A stretch of 64,000 nt of DNA from Vibrio plantisponsor (GTDB lineage: Bacteria > Pseudomonadota > Gammaproteobacteria > Enterobacterales > Vibrionaceae): assembly GCF_013041605.1 (NCBI RefSeq), contig NZ_JABEQC010000003.1:261278-325277 (forward strand). The letters are read 5' to 3'. The notes under the pieces are model-generated. The model did no database searches, was not told where the DNA came from, and saw only the letters and a list, made by a program, of their open reading frames with translations. This document shows positions 1 through 11,350 of the stretch, piece by piece. The translations under genes were made by a program, and so were the position numbers. Numbering within the stretch: the first letter of the stretch is position 1; every line of letters starts with the position of its first letter.

Positions 1-1449
1 GAGTACCACACAGAGATAAAACGTGTCGCTGAGTTTTATAAACTGGATACCTATGAGAACCAAATTGAAGTCATCACTTCTGAACAAATGATGGATGCCT
101 ATTCCAGTATTGGTATGCCTATTAATTACAACCACTGGTCATTTGGTAAGAAGTTTATCCATACCGAACAAAACTATAAGCATGGGCAGATGGGGCTCGC
201 GTATGAGATCGTCATCAACTCCGACCCTTGTATAGCCTACCTGATGGAAGAAAACACCGTAACCATGCAAGCGTTAGTAATGGCTCACGCCTGTTACGGA
301 CATAACTCTTTCTTTAAAGGAAACTACCTATTCCAAACATGGACCGATGCAAGTTCAATTATTGACTACCTGCTGTTTGCTAAAAATTACATTGCCGGAT
401 GTGAAGAGAAATATGGTGTTGATCAGGTAGAACGCCTATTAGACTCATGCCATGCCTTAATGAATTACGGAGTCGACAGATACAAACGCCCAGAGAAAAT
501 TTCCATCGCTGAAGAGAAAGCGCGCCAAGAAGAACGTGAAGAGTATTTGCAGTCTCAGGTGAATGCCCTTTGGCGCACCGTTCCACAGAAAGCGAGAGCG
601 GAAGATAACCAACCGCGTTTCCCGAGTGAACCACAAGAGAACATTCTCTATTTCATCGAAAAGCACGCACCATTACTTGAACCTTGGCAGCGTGAAATCG
701 TCCGTATCGTGCGTAAAATTAGTCAGTATTTCTATCCGCAAAAACAAACCCAGGTAATGAATGAAGGCTGGGCTACGTTTTGGCACTACACAATTTTGAA
801 TCACCTGTATGACGAAGGATTAGTGTCAGACAAGTTTATCCTAGAATTTCTGCACAGCCACACCAGCGTTGTGGCTCAACCGCCATATAACAGTCGTTAT
901 TTTAGCGGTATCAACCCTTACGCGCTAGGGTTTGCCATGTTTACCGATATTAAGCGCATTTGTGAAAACCCAACCGATGAAGACTACGAATGGTTCCCTG
1001 AACTGGCAGGCTCAGACTGGTTAGAAGCGGTACATTTCGCTATGCACAACTTCAAAGATGAAAGCTTTATCAGCCAATATTTGTCGCCAAAACTTATCCG
1101 TGATTTCAAACTGTTCGCCATTACCGACGACGACAGGAAGAACTTCATTGAAGTCACCGCCATCCACAATGACAGCGGCTATCAACAGATACGAGAGAAG
1201 CTCGCTGCTCAATACAATCTGAGTAACTTGGAACCGAACATCCAAGTATTCAGCGTCGACGTTCGTGGAGACCGTTCTATCACATTACAGTATGTCCCCC
1301 ACGACCGAATTCCTTTAGACCCAAGCTACGAGGAGGTACTAAAACACATGCATCGCCTATGGGGTTTTGAAGTCAAATTAGAGGAGGTAAAAGACACTGG
1401 AAGAAGAGAAATCCTCGCAACCTGTCCTAAAAAAGGTGATCACGATTAG
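1..1449 (+). CDS. SpoVR family protein (YcgB-like), 5' end outside window
   Basis: The frame is open from base 1 to the stop at 1447-1449, giving 482 codons. The family (E. coli YcgB, about 510 residues) suggests only some 30 N-terminal residues lie left of the window, so the internal ATG at 88 is not the real start. Recognisable blocks are SIGMPINYNHWSFGKKF, the HACYGHNSFFKGNYLF segment, and the NEGWATFWHY motif in the middle, a His/Glu-rich arrangement typical of SpoVR. The biochemical function of the family is not established. In gammaproteobacteria it usually follows prkA and yeaH and is linked to stationary-phase/stress expression; those partners would lie upstream, outside the window. 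The gene is followed by a bidirectional terminator shared with convergent kdsB. Confidence 0.93.
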   Translation, partial: EYHTEIKRVAEFYKLDTYENQIEVITSEQMMDAYSSIGMPINYNHWSFGKKFIHTEQNYKHGQMGLAYEIVINSDPCIAYLMEENTVTMQALVMAHACYGHNSFFKGNYLFQTWTDASSIIDYLLFAKNYIAGCEEKYGVDQVERLLDSCHALMNYGVDRYKRPEKISIAEEKARQEEREEYLQSQVNALWRTVPQKARAEDNQPRFPSEPQENILYFIEKHAPLLEPWQREIVRIVRKISQYFYPQKQTQVMNEGWATFWHYTILNHLYDEGLVSDKFILEFLHSHTSVVAQPPYNSRYFSGINPYALGFAMFTDIKRICENPTDEDYEWFPELAGSDWLEAVHFAMHNFKDESFISQYLSPKLIRDFKLFAITDDDRKNFIEVTAIHNDSGYQQIREKLAAQYNLSNLEPNIQVFSVDVRGDRSITLQYVPHDRIPLDPSYEEVLKHMHRLWGFEVKLEEVKDTGRREILATCPKKGDHD

Positions 1450-1541
1450 TGATTATCGTTGCGACAACTAAAACATCTAACCTAACAATTAGTTGTAAAA
1501 AGTAAGTAGTTGTAAAAGTAAATAGTTCTATATAACGAACA

Positions 1542-1572
1542 AAGCCCCAGACTCTCATCTGGGGCTTTTCTT
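1542..1572. terminator. Bidirectional terminator between SpoVR gene and kdsB
   Basis: Perfect 10-bp stem AAGCCCCAGA / TCTGGGGCTT with a 6-nt loop, followed by TTCTT on the plus strand and preceded by an A-rich stretch. It serves the convergent SpoVR and kdsB genes. Confidence 0.85.
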
Positions 1573-1590
1573 ATTCTGACTGCTTTTCGC

Positions 1591-2346
1591 TTACGACTGC
1601 TTCGCCACAATACTGCGTACTAACTCCAAATCTTCAGGAGTATCGACACCCGCAGGAGGCGCTTCCAGCGCGACTGCGACGTGAATTTTTTCACCATACC
1701 AAAGCACACGTAGCTGCTCTAAACATTCAATTTTCTCAAGCTGGCTAGGCTGCCAGTTGATATAGGTATTAATGAAACCAGCACGATAAGCGTAGATACC
1801 AATGTGGCGCATTAAAGGTTGCACTATGGTTTTGTCTTGCGAAGCAAAGTTATCACGATCCCATGGAATCGTTGCACGGCTGAAGTAAAGTGCGTAACCG
1901 TCTTTATCTGTCACCACTTTCACTGCATTGGGGTTGAACACTTCACTTTCGTGATCAATTTCAACCGCCAGTGTTGCCATAGGAGCGTTGCTCGCCGCCA
2001 AATTATCCGCAACCTGACGAACAATAGCGGGTGGAATCAAGGGTTCATCACCTTGCACATTGACTATGATGTGGTCATCTTCAATGCCCATTAATGCCAC
2101 CACTTCTGCCAAACGCTCAGTGCCTGACTGATGGTCTGGAGAAGTCATACACACAGTACCGCCAAACGCTTTAACCGCCTGTTCAACACGAGCATCGTCA
2201 GTTGCGATAATCACTCTTTCAGCACCCGCCAAAAGAGACTGCTCATAAACCCATTGGATCATAGGTTTACCACCAATATCCGCGAGCGGTTTACCCGGTA
2301 AACGTGTCGACTGATAACGAGCAGGAATAACAACGGTAAATGACAT
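1591..2346 (-). CDS. kdsB: 3-deoxy-manno-octulosonate cytidylyltransferase
   Basis: Activates KDO with CTP to give CMP-KDO, the donor for the inner core of lipopolysaccharide; cytosolic. The 251-residue length matches the family. The N-terminal nucleotide-binding signature [20 protein letters not shown] is intact, followed by VNVQGDEP and the HIGIYAYR segment typical of KdsB. The ATG shares one base with the stop of the Trm112-family gene (TAATG), so translation is probably coupled. It is the last gene of the msbA-lpxK-ycaR-kdsB lipid A/KDO operon. Confidence 0.97.
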   Translation of the reverse strand: MSFTVVIPARYQSTRLPGKPLADIGGKPMIQWVYEQSLLAGAERVIIATDDARVEQAVKAFGGTVCMTSPDHQSGTERLAEVVALMGIEDDHIIVNVQGDEPLIPPAIVRQVADNLAASNAPMATLAVEIDHESEVFNPNAVKVVTDKDGYALYFSRATIPWDRDNFASQDKTIVQPLMRHIGIYAYRAGFINTYINWQPSQLEKIECLEQLRVLWYGEKIHVAVALEAPPAGVDTPEDLELVRSIVAKQS

Positions 2347-2525
2347 TATCGTCCCTCGTCCATTGACATAGTACGCGCTTCCGGTTCAAGGAGAACAGGA
2401 ATGCCCTCTTTGATTGGATAAGCAAGACGGTCAAATTTACAAATGAGTTCTTGTTTATCTTTATCGTAAGTCAGCTTGCCTTTACATAAAGGACAAGCAA
2501 CGATTTCAAGCAGACGGTGATCCAT
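2346..2525 (-). CDS. Trm112 family protein (YcaR-like)
   Basis: A 59-residue protein beginning [18 protein letters not shown]. The CPLC pair and the C-terminal [10 protein letters not shown] segment are the signature of the YcaR/Trm112 family, thought to be small zinc-ribbon partner proteins. The start at 2525 is chosen over an upstream in-frame ATG at 2633, because the extra 36 residues overlap lpxK deeply and do not resemble the family. The gene overlaps the end of lpxK by 20 bp and touches kdsB by one base. The same order, lpxK-ycaR-kdsB, is known from enterics. The precise role of YcaR itself is unknown. Confidence 0.9.
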   Translation of the reverse strand: MDHRLLEIVACPLCKGKLTYDKDKQELICKFDRLAYPIKEGIPVLLEPEARTMSMDEGR

Positions 2526-3513
2526 ACTGTTCCATAACCTCTTTAATAGTTTCCACAATATGCTGCTCATCTTGATGAGAGATCTGCGCTGAGACTGGCA
2601 GATACCACCAGTTCTCATTGGCAAACGCAGCACATTTTACAGCGTCTTTTTCTGTCATAACCACATGATCCCCACGTGTTGCTAATGCAAACAACTGTGA
2701 GGAATCAAAGTCTTGGTGGTCAGCGAATCCATGTTCTACTACAGGTTTAGCACCGAGCTCTTTTAAAGTATTAAAAAAGCGTGGAGGATGCCCAATACCT
2801 GCCCAAGCAACGATGTTTGACAACGTGTCTACAGGCACTCTTTCTCCCGTGACCATATTTACCGCCAAGTCAGGTTGCAGTGTCATAGCCACTTCACCCG
2901 CGAGAGGCGTTCCGCCGTTAGTAATCGTAAAATCCACTTCTTTCAAACGTGACAAAGGCTCACGCAGTGGGCCCAAAGGCAGTAACTGCTCATTGCCAAA
3001 TCGTCTCACGCCATCAACAACGGCAAATTCAATATCACGATCCAGTGCGTAATGCTGCAAGCCATCATCGGTAATAATAATATCGATGTTTTCTTTCAGC
3101 AGTGCTTTCACAGCATTAGAGCGAATGGGGTCTACCGCAACAGGCGCTTTGGTGCGTTGATAAATAAGCTTGGGTTCATCACCACAGTGGGCTGTCGATG
3201 TGTTATCTGAGACCATCAGCGGATAAGAAGGCGCTTTCGCTCCATATCCTCGGGAAACCACGCCGGGTTTATAACCTAGCCGTTGAAGCGTTTCGACTAA
3301 CCAGATAACCACAGGCGTTTTGCCATTACCACCAGCAGTAATATTACCGACGATAACAACAGGCACTGGTGCCTTGTAGCTCTGTTTCTTTCCGGATTGA
3401 AATGCCTTTCTGCGAGAGTGGCTCACTGCTTTAAACACAAGGCTTAATGGCCACAAAAGTGGCCATAAGAGAAAACGAATTGGATGACCTTGAAACCAGA
3501 TTTTTTCAATCAC
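2506..3513 (-). CDS. lpxK: Tetraacyldisaccharide 4'-kinase
   Basis: Phosphorylates the 4' position of the tetraacyldisaccharide-1-phosphate to form lipid IVA, the sixth step of the Raetz lipid A pathway, at the inner membrane. The 335-residue length is normal. An N-terminal membrane-associating hydrophobic stretch (about residues 13-28) precedes [16 protein letters not shown], the modified Walker A loop. The [12 protein letters not shown] segment supplies catalytic-site residues. It lies 9 bp downstream of msbA, and its last 20 bp overlap the YcaR-like gene, so the three are one transcription unit. Confidence 0.97.
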   Translation of the reverse strand: MIEKIWFQGHPIRFLLWPLLWPLSLVFKAVSHSRRKAFQSGKKQSYKAPVPVVIVGNITAGGNGKTPVVIWLVETLQRLGYKPGVVSRGYGAKAPSYPLMVSDNTSTAHCGDEPKLIYQRTKAPVAVDPIRSNAVKALLKENIDIIITDDGLQHYALDRDIEFAVVDGVRRFGNEQLLPLGPLREPLSRLKEVDFTITNGGTPLAGEVAMTLQPDLAVNMVTGERVPVDTLSNIVAWAGIGHPPRFFNTLKELGAKPVVEHGFADHQDFDSSQLFALATRGDHVVMTEKDAVKCAAFANENWWYLPVSAQISHQDEQHIVETIKEVMEQYGSPSA

Positions 3514-3522
3514 AGTTCGAAC

Positions 3523-5271
3523 CTACTCACCAAATTGAATTCGGTGCAGCTGTGCATAAGCACCATCTTTTTCAATCAATTCAGCGTGTTTACCGCGTTC
3601 AATGATTTCACCTTCATCCACAACCAATATTTCATCTGCTTGTTCGATGGTAGAAAGTCTGTGTGCAATAACCAGTACGGTTTTGTTCTTTTGCAGCTCA
3701 TCTAACGCAGCTTGAATAGCACGCTCAGATTCGGTATCCAAAGCTGATGTTGCCTCATCCAAAATCAATACTGGAGCATCACGCAGCAGTGCACGCGCAA
3801 TAGCAATACGCTGACGCTGACCACCAGACAAGCTCGTTCCGTTCTCACCAATAATGGTATCTAGGCCATGCTGCATACCATTAATAAATTCCATCGCATG
3901 AGCTAAACGAGCAGCTTCTTCAATTTGCTCTCGAGTGTATTCACCCTCTGCTGCATAAGCGATGTTGTTTGCAATGGTGTCATTGAATAAATGCACGTTC
4001 TGCGACACTAAAGCGAAGTGTTTACGCAGGTTCGTTAGTTTGAAGTCACGAACATCGTGGCCATCAAGCTCAATAGAACCGGAGTCCACATCGTAAAAAC
4101 GTGTAAACAGGTTTGCAATAGTCGATTTACCCGAACCAGAACGCCCCACCAGAGCGACCGTTTTGCCCTGAGGGATCTCAAAACTGACGTGTGATAGCGC
4201 TGGTTTTTCTTTACCAGAATAGGTGAAAGTCACATCTTTCACTGCAATCTCACCACGAACCTTGTCCGTTTCGAAAGTACCGTTGTCACGCTCGGTTTCT
4301 AGATCCATAAGGTTGAATAGCGTTGCACTTGCTGCCATACCGCGTTGGAATTCTGATGTCACGTTGGTTAACGCTTTTAAAGGACGCATCAAACCAAACA
4401 TTGCTGAGAAAACCACACTAAAAGTACCCGGAGTCAGTTCAGCACGAATGCTGTCATTGCTGGCAAGCAGTAACACCGTCACTAACGCTAACGACGCAAT
4501 CATTTGAATCACAGGATCAGCGATCGACTGTGCCGCAACCATCTTCATGGTTTGCTGACGCATACGATTACTTACTTCATCAAATCGTTCACGCTCTACA
4601 GCCTGACCACCGTAGCTTAATACGACTTTATGTCCTTTCAGCATCTGCTCGGCCGACGAGGTAACATCACCCATCGTGGTTTGCATATTTTTAGAAATTT
4701 TGCGGAAACGCTTAGAAACGAAACGGATACCCAAAGCAACGATCGGTGCAACAACGATCAGTACTAACGAAAGCTGCCAGCTGTTCCAGAACATCAGTGT
4801 AAGCAAACCGATAATGCTTGCACCCTCACGTACTATACTCACTAAAGCTCGGCTAGTCGCGCCAGAAACTTGTTCAGAGTCGTACGTAATACGTGACAAT
4901 AAGCTACCGGTTGGTTCTTTATCAAAGAAAGTGACTGGCATGTGCATGAAATGGTGGAAAATGGCGCGACGCATTTGCATGACCACATTCCCGGAAACCC
5001 AGCTTAGGCAGTAGGAAGAAACAAATCCACTCAGGCCTCGAACAGCCATTACACCAAGAATAATAAACGGAATAACTTGTAAGAAATTAGATTCAACGTC
5101 ACCAAAACCTTCATCAAGAAGAGGCTTCAGTAGAGAAATCATGTAGGTGTCAGAAACGGCATTCACAATTAAAGCAATGACAGCGACAAATAGCCCTGCT
5201 TTGTAGAGGCGGATGTAAGTCCACAAGCGTTTAAATGTTTGCCATGTTGTTTCGTCGGTATTCAGTGACAT
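3523..5271 (-). CDS. msbA: Lipid A export ATP-binding/permease protein MsbA
   Basis: Homodimeric ABC flippase that moves core-lipid A across the inner membrane. The N-terminal half has six membrane segments. The nucleotide-binding domain shows Walker [10 protein letters not shown] (about residues 375-385), signature [16 protein letters not shown], Walker [13 protein letters not shown] and the H-loop IAHRLST. From ATG 5271 the protein is 582 residues, exactly the E. coli length. An alternative start at 5307 would add 12 residues, overlaps the comEC stop as ATGA and has a better Shine-Dalgarno (AAGAGG), so translation could begin there by coupling. Its neighbours lpxK and kdsB act in the same pathway. 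Confidence 0.95.
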   Translation of the reverse strand: MSLNTDETTWQTFKRLWTYIRLYKAGLFVAVIALIVNAVSDTYMISLLKPLLDEGFGDVESNFLQVIPFIILGVMAVRGLSGFVSSYCLSWVSGNVVMQMRRAIFHHFMHMPVTFFDKEPTGSLLSRITYDSEQVSGATSRALVSIVREGASIIGLLTLMFWNSWQLSLVLIVVAPIVALGIRFVSKRFRKISKNMQTTMGDVTSSAEQMLKGHKVVLSYGGQAVERERFDEVSNRMRQQTMKMVAAQSIADPVIQMIASLALVTVLLLASNDSIRAELTPGTFSVVFSAMFGLMRPLKALTNVTSEFQRGMAASATLFNLMDLETERDNGTFETDKVRGEIAVKDVTFTYSGKEKPALSHVSFEIPQGKTVALVGRSGSGKSTIANLFTRFYDVDSGSIELDGHDVRDFKLTNLRKHFALVSQNVHLFNDTIANNIAYAAEGEYTREQIEEAARLAHAMEFINGMQHGLDTIIGENGTSLSGGQRQRIAIARALLRDAPVLILDEATSALDTESERAIQAALDELQKNKTVLVIAHRLSTIEQADEILVVDEGEIIERGKHAELIEKDGAYAQLHRIQFGE

Positions 5272-5303
5272 ATAAGTGCTTATTCTTATTTCAATATTGG
5301 TCG

Positions 5304-7547
5304 TCATTCTACCTCTTTACGCAGCATCTGCCTATACCAAGGGAGAATCCCATCTTGCCGTAGAGTAGATAAGTGACGACTTTCTGCTCTATATTGCAAA
5401 GTTATCTGACCGCTCTCTCCTGTGTCGTACCATTCAGAGCCGAAACTGGTGTACCTATCGACGATCTCAGGGTGAGGAAGGTTCCATCGATTCGTTTTAT
5501 CTAACGATGCAATCGCTATTTGAGGTGACACACGCTCAATAAATGCCTGTGTAGAAGAGGTTTTGCTGCCATGATGAGGAACGATCATTACATCACTTTG
5601 CAACATCTCATTATCTCGAGCCAGCAACCATTCACCAACAGCAGTAACATCTCCAGAAAGCAATACGCTGTGAGCATGCTTCATATCTGAAACGCGGACT
5701 ACACATGAATGCTGATTGAAGGCCCGCTCGACTCGCTTTGGCGGCCATAGCACAGAGAAATGCAGACCTTGCCACAGCCACTCTTCGCCCCGCACGCATG
5801 CCAAAGCCTCTTCGATATACTGACTGGAATACACATTGCGAGGTAGCAGTAGCTGGTCGACATCCTTTCTGCCACCGGCATGATCATCATCGAAATGGCT
5901 GTATATCGCTGCATCAATCGTGTCTGTTCCCCTTTTTGCAAGCAGCGGTACAATCACAGAACGAACATAGCTGCCGTTCTCCCAACTGCTTCCTGTATCG
6001 TAAAGCAATGTTTTACCTCCTTTTTCGATCAAAACAGCCAGACCGTGACCAACATCGAGCACATCCATCCGCCAGTCATATGGCGGAGTTCTAAACAACA
6101 GGGTTGAGATCAGAACTATCGTTAGCAACATTTGGCTAAAGCGGCTCACAACCATCCGCAGTAGCCAAACTAGGGTCAAAACTAGCATCAACTGAAGCAG
6201 CCATTCACTGACGGCAATCCAACCTGAAGTCGCATAAGGGAGCGCATGCGCCAGTGGTTGAAAGGAAAAATCGACTAGTTGCCACAAACCGTCGATATGG
6301 GGGAAATCAAGGCAAGTAGCAATTACCGCCACAAAAAGTACAGGAATGATAAGAAAAGAGAACCAAGGAATAAAAGCCATATTGAACAGGGTTGATACCC
6401 AGCTTACTCCACCAAAGAAGTAAGCACTTACAGGTGCCATCATCAGCACCAACATCACCTGTCCTGCGATAAATCGCGTCCACCACTGTTTCCATTGTGC
6501 GGTGATTGAACAGAGATAAATAACGATACAAACGGCAATAAACGAAAGCCAGAAACTGCTTGCTAAAGAAGCAAACGGGTCAATTATCAAGACTGCCGCT
6601 AGCGTAAGTAAAATTCGCCGAGATACAGATACATGAATCCGTAAGGCAATAAGCAGCACATTGAGCAGACACATAATCAGTGCTCGCTGCGTCGGCAACG
6701 TAAAGCCAGCAAGCCACGCATAGCTCACCGCGAACGATGCGCCCAAAATAAAAGGAAGCCAAACGAACATAGGATGGAGTCTTGATACTCCTAGGCCAAG
6801 TACATACCCTATCCCGAATGCAATGCCTATATGCAAACCGGAAATCGCCACCAGATGAATCAACCCGCTGTTTCTCAGTTGCATCCAATCTGTTTGGCTC
6901 AACCCAGAACGCTCACCGAACATTAAAGCGGTGATCATTCCCTTAAATGGGCTATCTGATATTTGTTTTTGAACCGTGTCGTAAATCCAGTTTCGCAGAC
7001 TTAATCCGGAGCTAATCTGAAAGCGGGAATTGTTAACGACCGATGCCCTAGCTACCCAACCTTGGCTTAAAGAGTAGGATTCGGCATCAAATCCAACTTC
7101 ATTCAACCTGCCAACAACAGGTTTCACTTTGACTGAAAATTCAAAGTGATCGCCAATTTGCAACGGCAAAGGTGATATTAAGCGAATACGAGGAGGGAAC
7201 CATGTAGTGACAGATTGGTCATTTATTTGATGTACGGCAACAGAACCTTCGTATCCATAACTTATTTGTTTAAAAAAGCTGTCAACTTTTCCTTTTATGG
7301 TAATATCCAGCCCTGCTTGAAAAATGCTACTGGATTGAGTTTTTACTACGTTGCCATGTGTTATTATCACTAGCAAAGCGAGTACGATCCCGCCCCAGCT
7401 TCTAAGCTTAGTGAATCGAACACTAAGAAAGATAAAAAGTGGGCAAAATAGCGCAAAACCCAAATCTGGCATATATGGCCAATAGGGCGATGACAAAACA
7501 GTGAGCGAAAACGAAGCAAGCGTCCAATTTTTCGATAAGAGAGTCAT
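5304..7547 (-). CDS. comEC: DNA internalization competence protein ComEC/Rec2
   Basis: Inner-membrane channel that passes single-stranded DNA into the cytoplasm during natural transformation. The 747-residue protein has the full family layout: an N-terminal soluble OB-like part, a competence domain of many membrane helices ([20 protein letters not shown] is the diagnostic motif, near residue 231) and a C-terminal metallo-beta-lactamase-like domain ([15 protein letters not shown] and HFDDDHAGG, near residues 505-560). The stop overlaps a possible upstream msbA start. The start codon lies only 8 bp from the divergent DUF2062 gene. Its transformation partner comEA is at 45.4 kb. Confidence 0.95.
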   Translation of the reverse strand: MTLLSKNWTLASFSLTVLSSPYWPYMPDLGFALFCPLFIFLSVRFTKLRSWGGIVLALLVIITHGNVVKTQSSSIFQAGLDITIKGKVDSFFKQISYGYEGSVAVHQINDQSVTTWFPPRIRLISPLPLQIGDHFEFSVKVKPVVGRLNEVGFDAESYSLSQGWVARASVVNNSRFQISSGLSLRNWIYDTVQKQISDSPFKGMITALMFGERSGLSQTDWMQLRNSGLIHLVAISGLHIGIAFGIGYVLGLGVSRLHPMFVWLPFILGASFAVSYAWLAGFTLPTQRALIMCLLNVLLIALRIHVSVSRRILLTLAAVLIIDPFASLASSFWLSFIAVCIVIYLCSITAQWKQWWTRFIAGQVMLVLMMAPVSAYFFGGVSWVSTLFNMAFIPWFSFLIIPVLFVAVIATCLDFPHIDGLWQLVDFSFQPLAHALPYATSGWIAVSEWLLQLMLVLTLVWLLRMVVSRFSQMLLTIVLISTLLFRTPPYDWRMDVLDVGHGLAVLIEKGGKTLLYDTGSSWENGSYVRSVIVPLLAKRGTDTIDAAIYSHFDDDHAGGRKDVDQLLLPRNVYSSQYIEEALACVRGEEWLWQGLHFSVLWPPKRVERAFNQHSCVVRVSDMKHAHSVLLSGDVTAVGEWLLARDNEMLQSDVMIVPHHGSKTSSTQAFIERVSPQIAIASLDKTNRWNLPHPEIVDRYTSFGSEWYDTGESGQITLQYRAESRHLSTLRQDGILPWYRQMLRKEVE

Positions 7548-7555
7548 GGTTCCCT

Positions 7556-8071
7556 ATGCCAAGAAAATTCATCAAAAAATTTATGCCTAACCATGACGTT
7601 ATTAAGCGTCAAAAGGCATTAAAAATTTTTGGCAATGTTCTATATAACCCTAACTTGTGGTGTCTTAATCGACGCTCAGCAGCGGGTGCGTTTGCTGTTG
7701 GTCTCTTCATGGCATTTGTTCCACTACCAAGTCAGATGATCATGTCCGCAGGTATAGCCATCGCTTTGGGTGTTAATCTGCCGTTATCTGTTGCTTTGGT
7801 ATGGATCACAAACCCGATAACCATGCCATTCATCTTCTATATCGCCTATAAGCTTGGCGCTTGGTTACTCAATATCCCGCCACAGAATTTTCATTTTGAA
7901 CTGTCTTTGGATTTTCTGGCACACCAAATGGGCACTATCGCTCCACCGTTCCTGTTAGGATGCGCTGTTTGCGCGGTTGTGGCATCAGTGGTTGGTTATT
8001 TCGGTATTCGTGGCTTATGGCGTTATTCTGTCGTGAGAAGCTGGCAGAGACGACGTACGAAAATAACCTGA
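7556..8071 (+). CDS. DUF2062 domain-containing membrane protein
   Basis: A 171-residue protein with a basic N-terminus, then NPNLWCLNRRSAAGAFAVG and two to three hydrophobic segments containing WITNPITMPFIFY. This is the DUF2062 pattern, whose function is not known. The start MPRKFI fits the family. Its ATG sits 8 bp from the comEC start on the other strand, so its ribosome-binding site and promoter must lie inside the comEC 5' coding region; no strong Shine-Dalgarno is visible (GAGAG is about 15 nt away). An alternative ATG is at 7583. It is convergent with lolE across a strong terminator. Confidence 0.85.
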   Translation: MPRKFIKKFMPNHDVIKRQKALKIFGNVLYNPNLWCLNRRSAAGAFAVGLFMAFVPLPSQMIMSAGIAIALGVNLPLSVALVWITNPITMPFIFYIAYKLGAWLLNIPPQNFHFELSLDFLAHQMGTIAPPFLLGCAVCAVVASVVGYFGIRGLWRYSVVRSWQRRRTKIT

Positions 8072-8156
8072 ATACCTAAAGAGAAAATAACGTACGTTCT
8101 AACTTGAGATGAGCTTATTGCTCAGCAATGAAATGAATGTAGCGCGAACATGAAAA

Positions 8157-8178
8157 AAGGACCTTTCGGTCCTTTTTT
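8157..8178. terminator. Bidirectional terminator between DUF2062 gene and lolE
   Basis: Stem AAGGACC / GGTCCTT with tetraloop TTTC, flanked by an A-run on the left and a T-run on the right, so it works in both directions. Confidence 0.9.
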
Positions 8179-8218
8179 GCTTTTCCATCGTCTAGCTAAA
8201 ATCGCTAACGCTGGCGTT

Positions 8219-9463
8219 TTATTTGCTACTCAGAACAGAGGCTGGATTGAGCTTACTTGCTCTGGAAGCTGGATACCAAGTTGCCAACAAACTTAAGGCA
8301 ATTGCAGTCCCTGACACTAAGAAAACATCTCCGGCAATCACTTGCGACGGTAAGAAGTCCACAAAGTAGATATCTCCAGATAAAAATTGATGACCAATCA
8401 ATGACTCTAGAGCTTTCACCATAGGTGTCAGATTTAAAGCCACCAGCACGCCTAACACACTGCCGACAACACCGCCAAGCACGCCAGAAAACACGCCTTG
8501 CCATACAAAAATACGTTTAACCAAACCATCGCTCGCGCCCATGGTGCGAAGAATTGCGATTTCTGCGGCTCTGTCTTTTACTGCCATCATCAGTGTCGAA
8601 ACGATGTTGAAACTGGCAACACCAATAACTAGCACCATCACCAGATACATGATGCTGCGTACCATTTGTATATCTCGATAAAGGAAACCGAACTTTTGTT
8701 GCCAGCTTCGAAGGTAGACGTATTCATTTAGCGTCGTCCCAACCTCTCGAACCACATTCGTTGCGGTCAGTACATTGCGCACTTTGATAGAAACACCAGT
8801 AACCGCTTCGACCAAGTTTGAATATTGCTGCGCGTCTTCAATCGGCAGGAGTGCCAGACTATGATCAATTTGCCCATTCAAGGCTAAAAGCCCAGCAATT
8901 TTTACCCGAACCCGCTTTGGTGCTTGAACTCTGTTTTCGCTGTTAGAGCTAGGGATCATCAAGGTGATGAAATCGCCAACCTTAGCATCCAATTTATCGG
9001 CTACACCTTTGCCCAAAATCACTTGTTGCTGACCAGGTGTAAAATCTTGCCACGCATTATCCGTCACATATTGAGAAAGGCTGGATACCGCTCGCTCCAT
9101 CTGAGGATCAATGCCTCGAACTTCGATGGCTTTGAGCTGAGCGCCTTTTTCAGCCAACGCAGTCATCTTCACATAAGGCGCAGCAGCCTCTACTTCAGAA
9201 TTTTCATTAGCTTTTTTAACGATGTCCTGCCAGTTATTAATCGGCTGGCGGACACCTTCAAACTCACCGTGTGGGATCACAGACAGCACTCTGTTTTGCA
9301 ATTCGCGCTCAAAGCCGTTCATGGCAGAAAGACCGATAATAATCACCGCAACACCCACCGCTATACCGATGGTTGAAGAAAGAGAAATAAAGGAAACCAT
9401 TTTATTACGCTGTTTTGCACGACTAAAACGGCCACCAATGAACATTGATAGTGAAGAGAACAC
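8219..9463 (-). CDS. lolE: Lipoprotein-releasing ABC transporter permease subunit LolE
   Basis: Membrane subunit of the LolCDE complex, which extracts outer-membrane lipoproteins from the inner membrane and hands them to LolA. It has one N-terminal transmembrane helix, a large periplasmic MacB-like domain, and three C-terminal helices with the FtsX-type core (DRAAEIAILRTMGAS). The protein is 414 residues. The start is GTG at 9463, overlapping the lolD stop by one base (TAGTG) behind a strong GGAGG. It is a paralogue of the lolC gene two positions upstream; assigning E rather than C rests on its position after lolD. Confidence 0.92.
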   Translation of the reverse strand: MFSSLSMFIGGRFSRAKQRNKMVSFISLSSTIGIAVGVAVIIIGLSAMNGFERELQNRVLSVIPHGEFEGVRQPINNWQDIVKKANENSEVEAAAPYVKMTALAEKGAQLKAIEVRGIDPQMERAVSSLSQYVTDNAWQDFTPGQQQVILGKGVADKLDAKVGDFITLMIPSSNSENRVQAPKRVRVKIAGLLALNGQIDHSLALLPIEDAQQYSNLVEAVTGVSIKVRNVLTATNVVREVGTTLNEYVYLRSWQQKFGFLYRDIQMVRSIMYLVMVLVIGVASFNIVSTLMMAVKDRAAEIAILRTMGASDGLVKRIFVWQGVFSGVLGGVVGSVLGVLVALNLTPMVKALESLIGHQFLSGDIYFVDFLPSQVIAGDVFLVSGTAIALSLLATWYPASRASKLNPASVLSSK

Positions 9464-10149
9464 TACGCCTCCTCCACATCAATCAACAAGCCATCTTTCA
9501 TGTGCATCTGGCGATCCATTTTCGCCGCCAATTCTCCATCGTGGGTGACGACTAAGAAAGCGGTTCCTGATTCTCTGTTCAGTTCACGCATCAGCTCATA
9601 AATAGACAATGCCGTAGTATGGTCCAAGTTACCCGTTGGTTCATCAGCCAACACGAGATCAGGTTTGTTGACCAGTGCCCGAGCAATCGCAACACGCTGA
9701 CGTTCGCCACCAGACAATTCAGAAGGACGATGCTCTAAACGGTGACTCAGCCCTACTCGTTCCAGCAAGGCTTGTGCCGCCGCTTTCGCTTCAGAAACTT
9801 TCATTCCACCAATGAGAAGTGGCATAGCCACGTTTTCCAAAGCAGAAAAGTCTGCCAATAAATGATGGAACTGATACACAAACCCTAGGTGCTTGTTACG
9901 AATTTTCGCCTGCTTGTTGGAATGTAAACTTGTCAGATCTTGCCCAAGAAACTCAACACTTCCTTCGGATGCATCATCAAGCGCACCGAGAATGTGTAAC
10001 AGAGTACTTTTACCCGAGCCGGAAGATCCGATAATTGAGACGAGTTCCCCGCGCTGAATATCGAAGCTGACGCCTTTTAATACCTGAGTTTGTAGTTCGC
10101 CTTCTTGGTAAGTTTTGCAAACTTGGTGACAACGTAAAAGGTTATTCAT
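9463..10149 (-). CDS. lolD: Lipoprotein-releasing ABC transporter ATP-binding protein LolD
   Basis: Cytosolic ATPase that powers LolCDE. It has Walker [13 protein letters not shown], the LolD-specific YQFHHLL segment at the Q-loop, signature [15 protein letters not shown] and Walker [13 protein letters not shown]. The start MNNLL at 10149 gives 228 residues, as in the family. Another in-frame start at 10185 would extend it 12 residues into lolC and is less likely. It overlaps lolC by 8 bp and lolE by 1 bp. Confidence 0.95.
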   Translation of the reverse strand: MNNLLRCHQVCKTYQEGELQTQVLKGVSFDIQRGELVSIIGSSGSGKSTLLHILGALDDASEGSVEFLGQDLTSLHSNKQAKIRNKHLGFVYQFHHLLADFSALENVAMPLLIGGMKVSEAKAAAQALLERVGLSHRLEHRPSELSGGERQRVAIARALVNKPDLVLADEPTGNLDHTTALSIYELMRELNRESGTAFLVVTHDGELAAKMDRQMHMKDGLLIDVEEA

Positions 10150-11350
10150 AACGTAAAGCCTCAGCGGGTTTAACAGATGATGCACGGTAAGACGGAAATA
10201 AAGTCGCTAAAAGACTCAGGCATATCGCCAATATCACCACAATAAGAATTTGGGTTGGATTGATCACCACTGGCAGTTCGCCACCCAGCGAGAACAGGGC
10301 GACACCCAAGCTATCCAAGATGGTGTTCAGGTTACTCGCCAGCAACACGCCTAAGGTTCCACCTACGATGGCACCAATCACACCGCTACTGGCTCCTTGA
10401 ACCATGAAAATCGCCAACACTTGTCGATCTGTCATGCCCTGTGTTTTCAAAATCGCAACTTCGGCCTGTTTCTCCATCACCACCATAATCAGGGCTGAAA
10501 TAATATTAAAAGCCGCAACACCGACAATCAGTCCAAGCATTAAGCCCATCATGTTCTTTTCCATTCCTACGGCTTGGAAAAGTTCACCACGCTGCTCACG
10601 CCAATCTGTCCAATGCCAGCCTTCTGGTAACTTGGTATTCGCAAGCTCACCGACGACAAACGGGTCTTCAAAAAACAGACGCCATCCCGATACCATGTCT
10701 TGGTTAAATCTCAGCAGTTTTCCTGCGTCACTGATATGGGTAATCATTAATTGCCCGTCAACATCGGAACCCGTGTTAAAAATTCCCGCAACAGTAAAAT
10801 TGCGCTGGCTTGGAATACGTCCCAGAGGTGTGAACTGACTGGCACTGGTGACCATTAATCTGACTTTATCGTGCAGTGATACGTTGAGATTGCGAGCCAG
10901 TGTATGGCCCAAAAACACTTGGTACTCTCCTGCTTTTAGCGCCGAAAGACTTCCAGCAATCAGATAATCCATGATTGGATCTTTGTCACTAGGCTCAATT
11001 CCGACCATGAGCCCAGCTGCTAATTGAGACGGACTCTGTATGACTGCTTCACTACGGACAATGGGTTCAGGGCTACGCTGAGTGGATAGCTGAGTAATAA
11101 ATTCAGGCGCTTGTTCTGTTAGCGTCGTTTTATCTTGAGCCTGAGAAACAACGGCTTGTGGCAACACGCCAAGAATGCGACTTTTAAGCTGTGCTTCAAA
11201 ACCATTCATGACGGAAAGAACGGTAACCAGAGACATCACGCCTATCGTAATACCAGCAGTAGACATATAAGACACGAATCGACTGAACCTGTCACCGGAG
11301 CGTCCTCTGAGATAACGCAGGCCGATAAAGGTCGATATCGGATGAAACAT
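10142..11350 (-). CDS. lolC: Lipoprotein-releasing ABC transporter permease subunit LolC
   Basis: First gene of the lolC-lolD-lolE operon and partner membrane subunit of the lipoprotein extractor. It starts [20 protein letters not shown], followed by a transmembrane helix, a periplasmic domain (about residues 45-260) and three C-terminal helices around [19 protein letters not shown]. From ATG 11350 it is 402 residues. A TTG start 12 bp upstream is possible, but neither has a clear Shine-Dalgarno. The leader before it is AT-rich. Confidence 0.93.
   Translation of the reverse strand: MFHPISTFIGLRYLRGRSGDRFSRFVSYMSTAGITIGVMSLVTVLSVMNGFEAQLKSRILGVLPQAVVSQAQDKTTLTEQAPEFITQLSTQRSPEPIVRSEAVIQSPSQLAAGLMVGIEPSDKDPIMDYLIAGSLSALKAGEYQVFLGHTLARNLNVSLHDKVRLMVTSASQFTPLGRIPSQRNFTVAGIFNTGSDVDGQLMITHISDAGKLLRFNQDMVSGWRLFFEDPFVVGELANTKLPEGWHWTDWREQRGELFQAVGMEKNMMGLMLGLIVGVAAFNIISALIMVVMEKQAEVAILKTQGMTDRQVLAIFMVQGASSGVIGAIVGGTLGVLLASNLNTILDSLGVALFSLGGELPVVINPTQILIVVILAICLSLLATLFPSYRASSVKPAEALRYE

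Noticed and set aside
1501..1530. Short direct repeats of AGTTGTAAAA after the SpoVR gene
   Set aside because: Only a few imperfect copies in AT-rich sequence, no spacer regularity; not a CRISPR or functional repeat.
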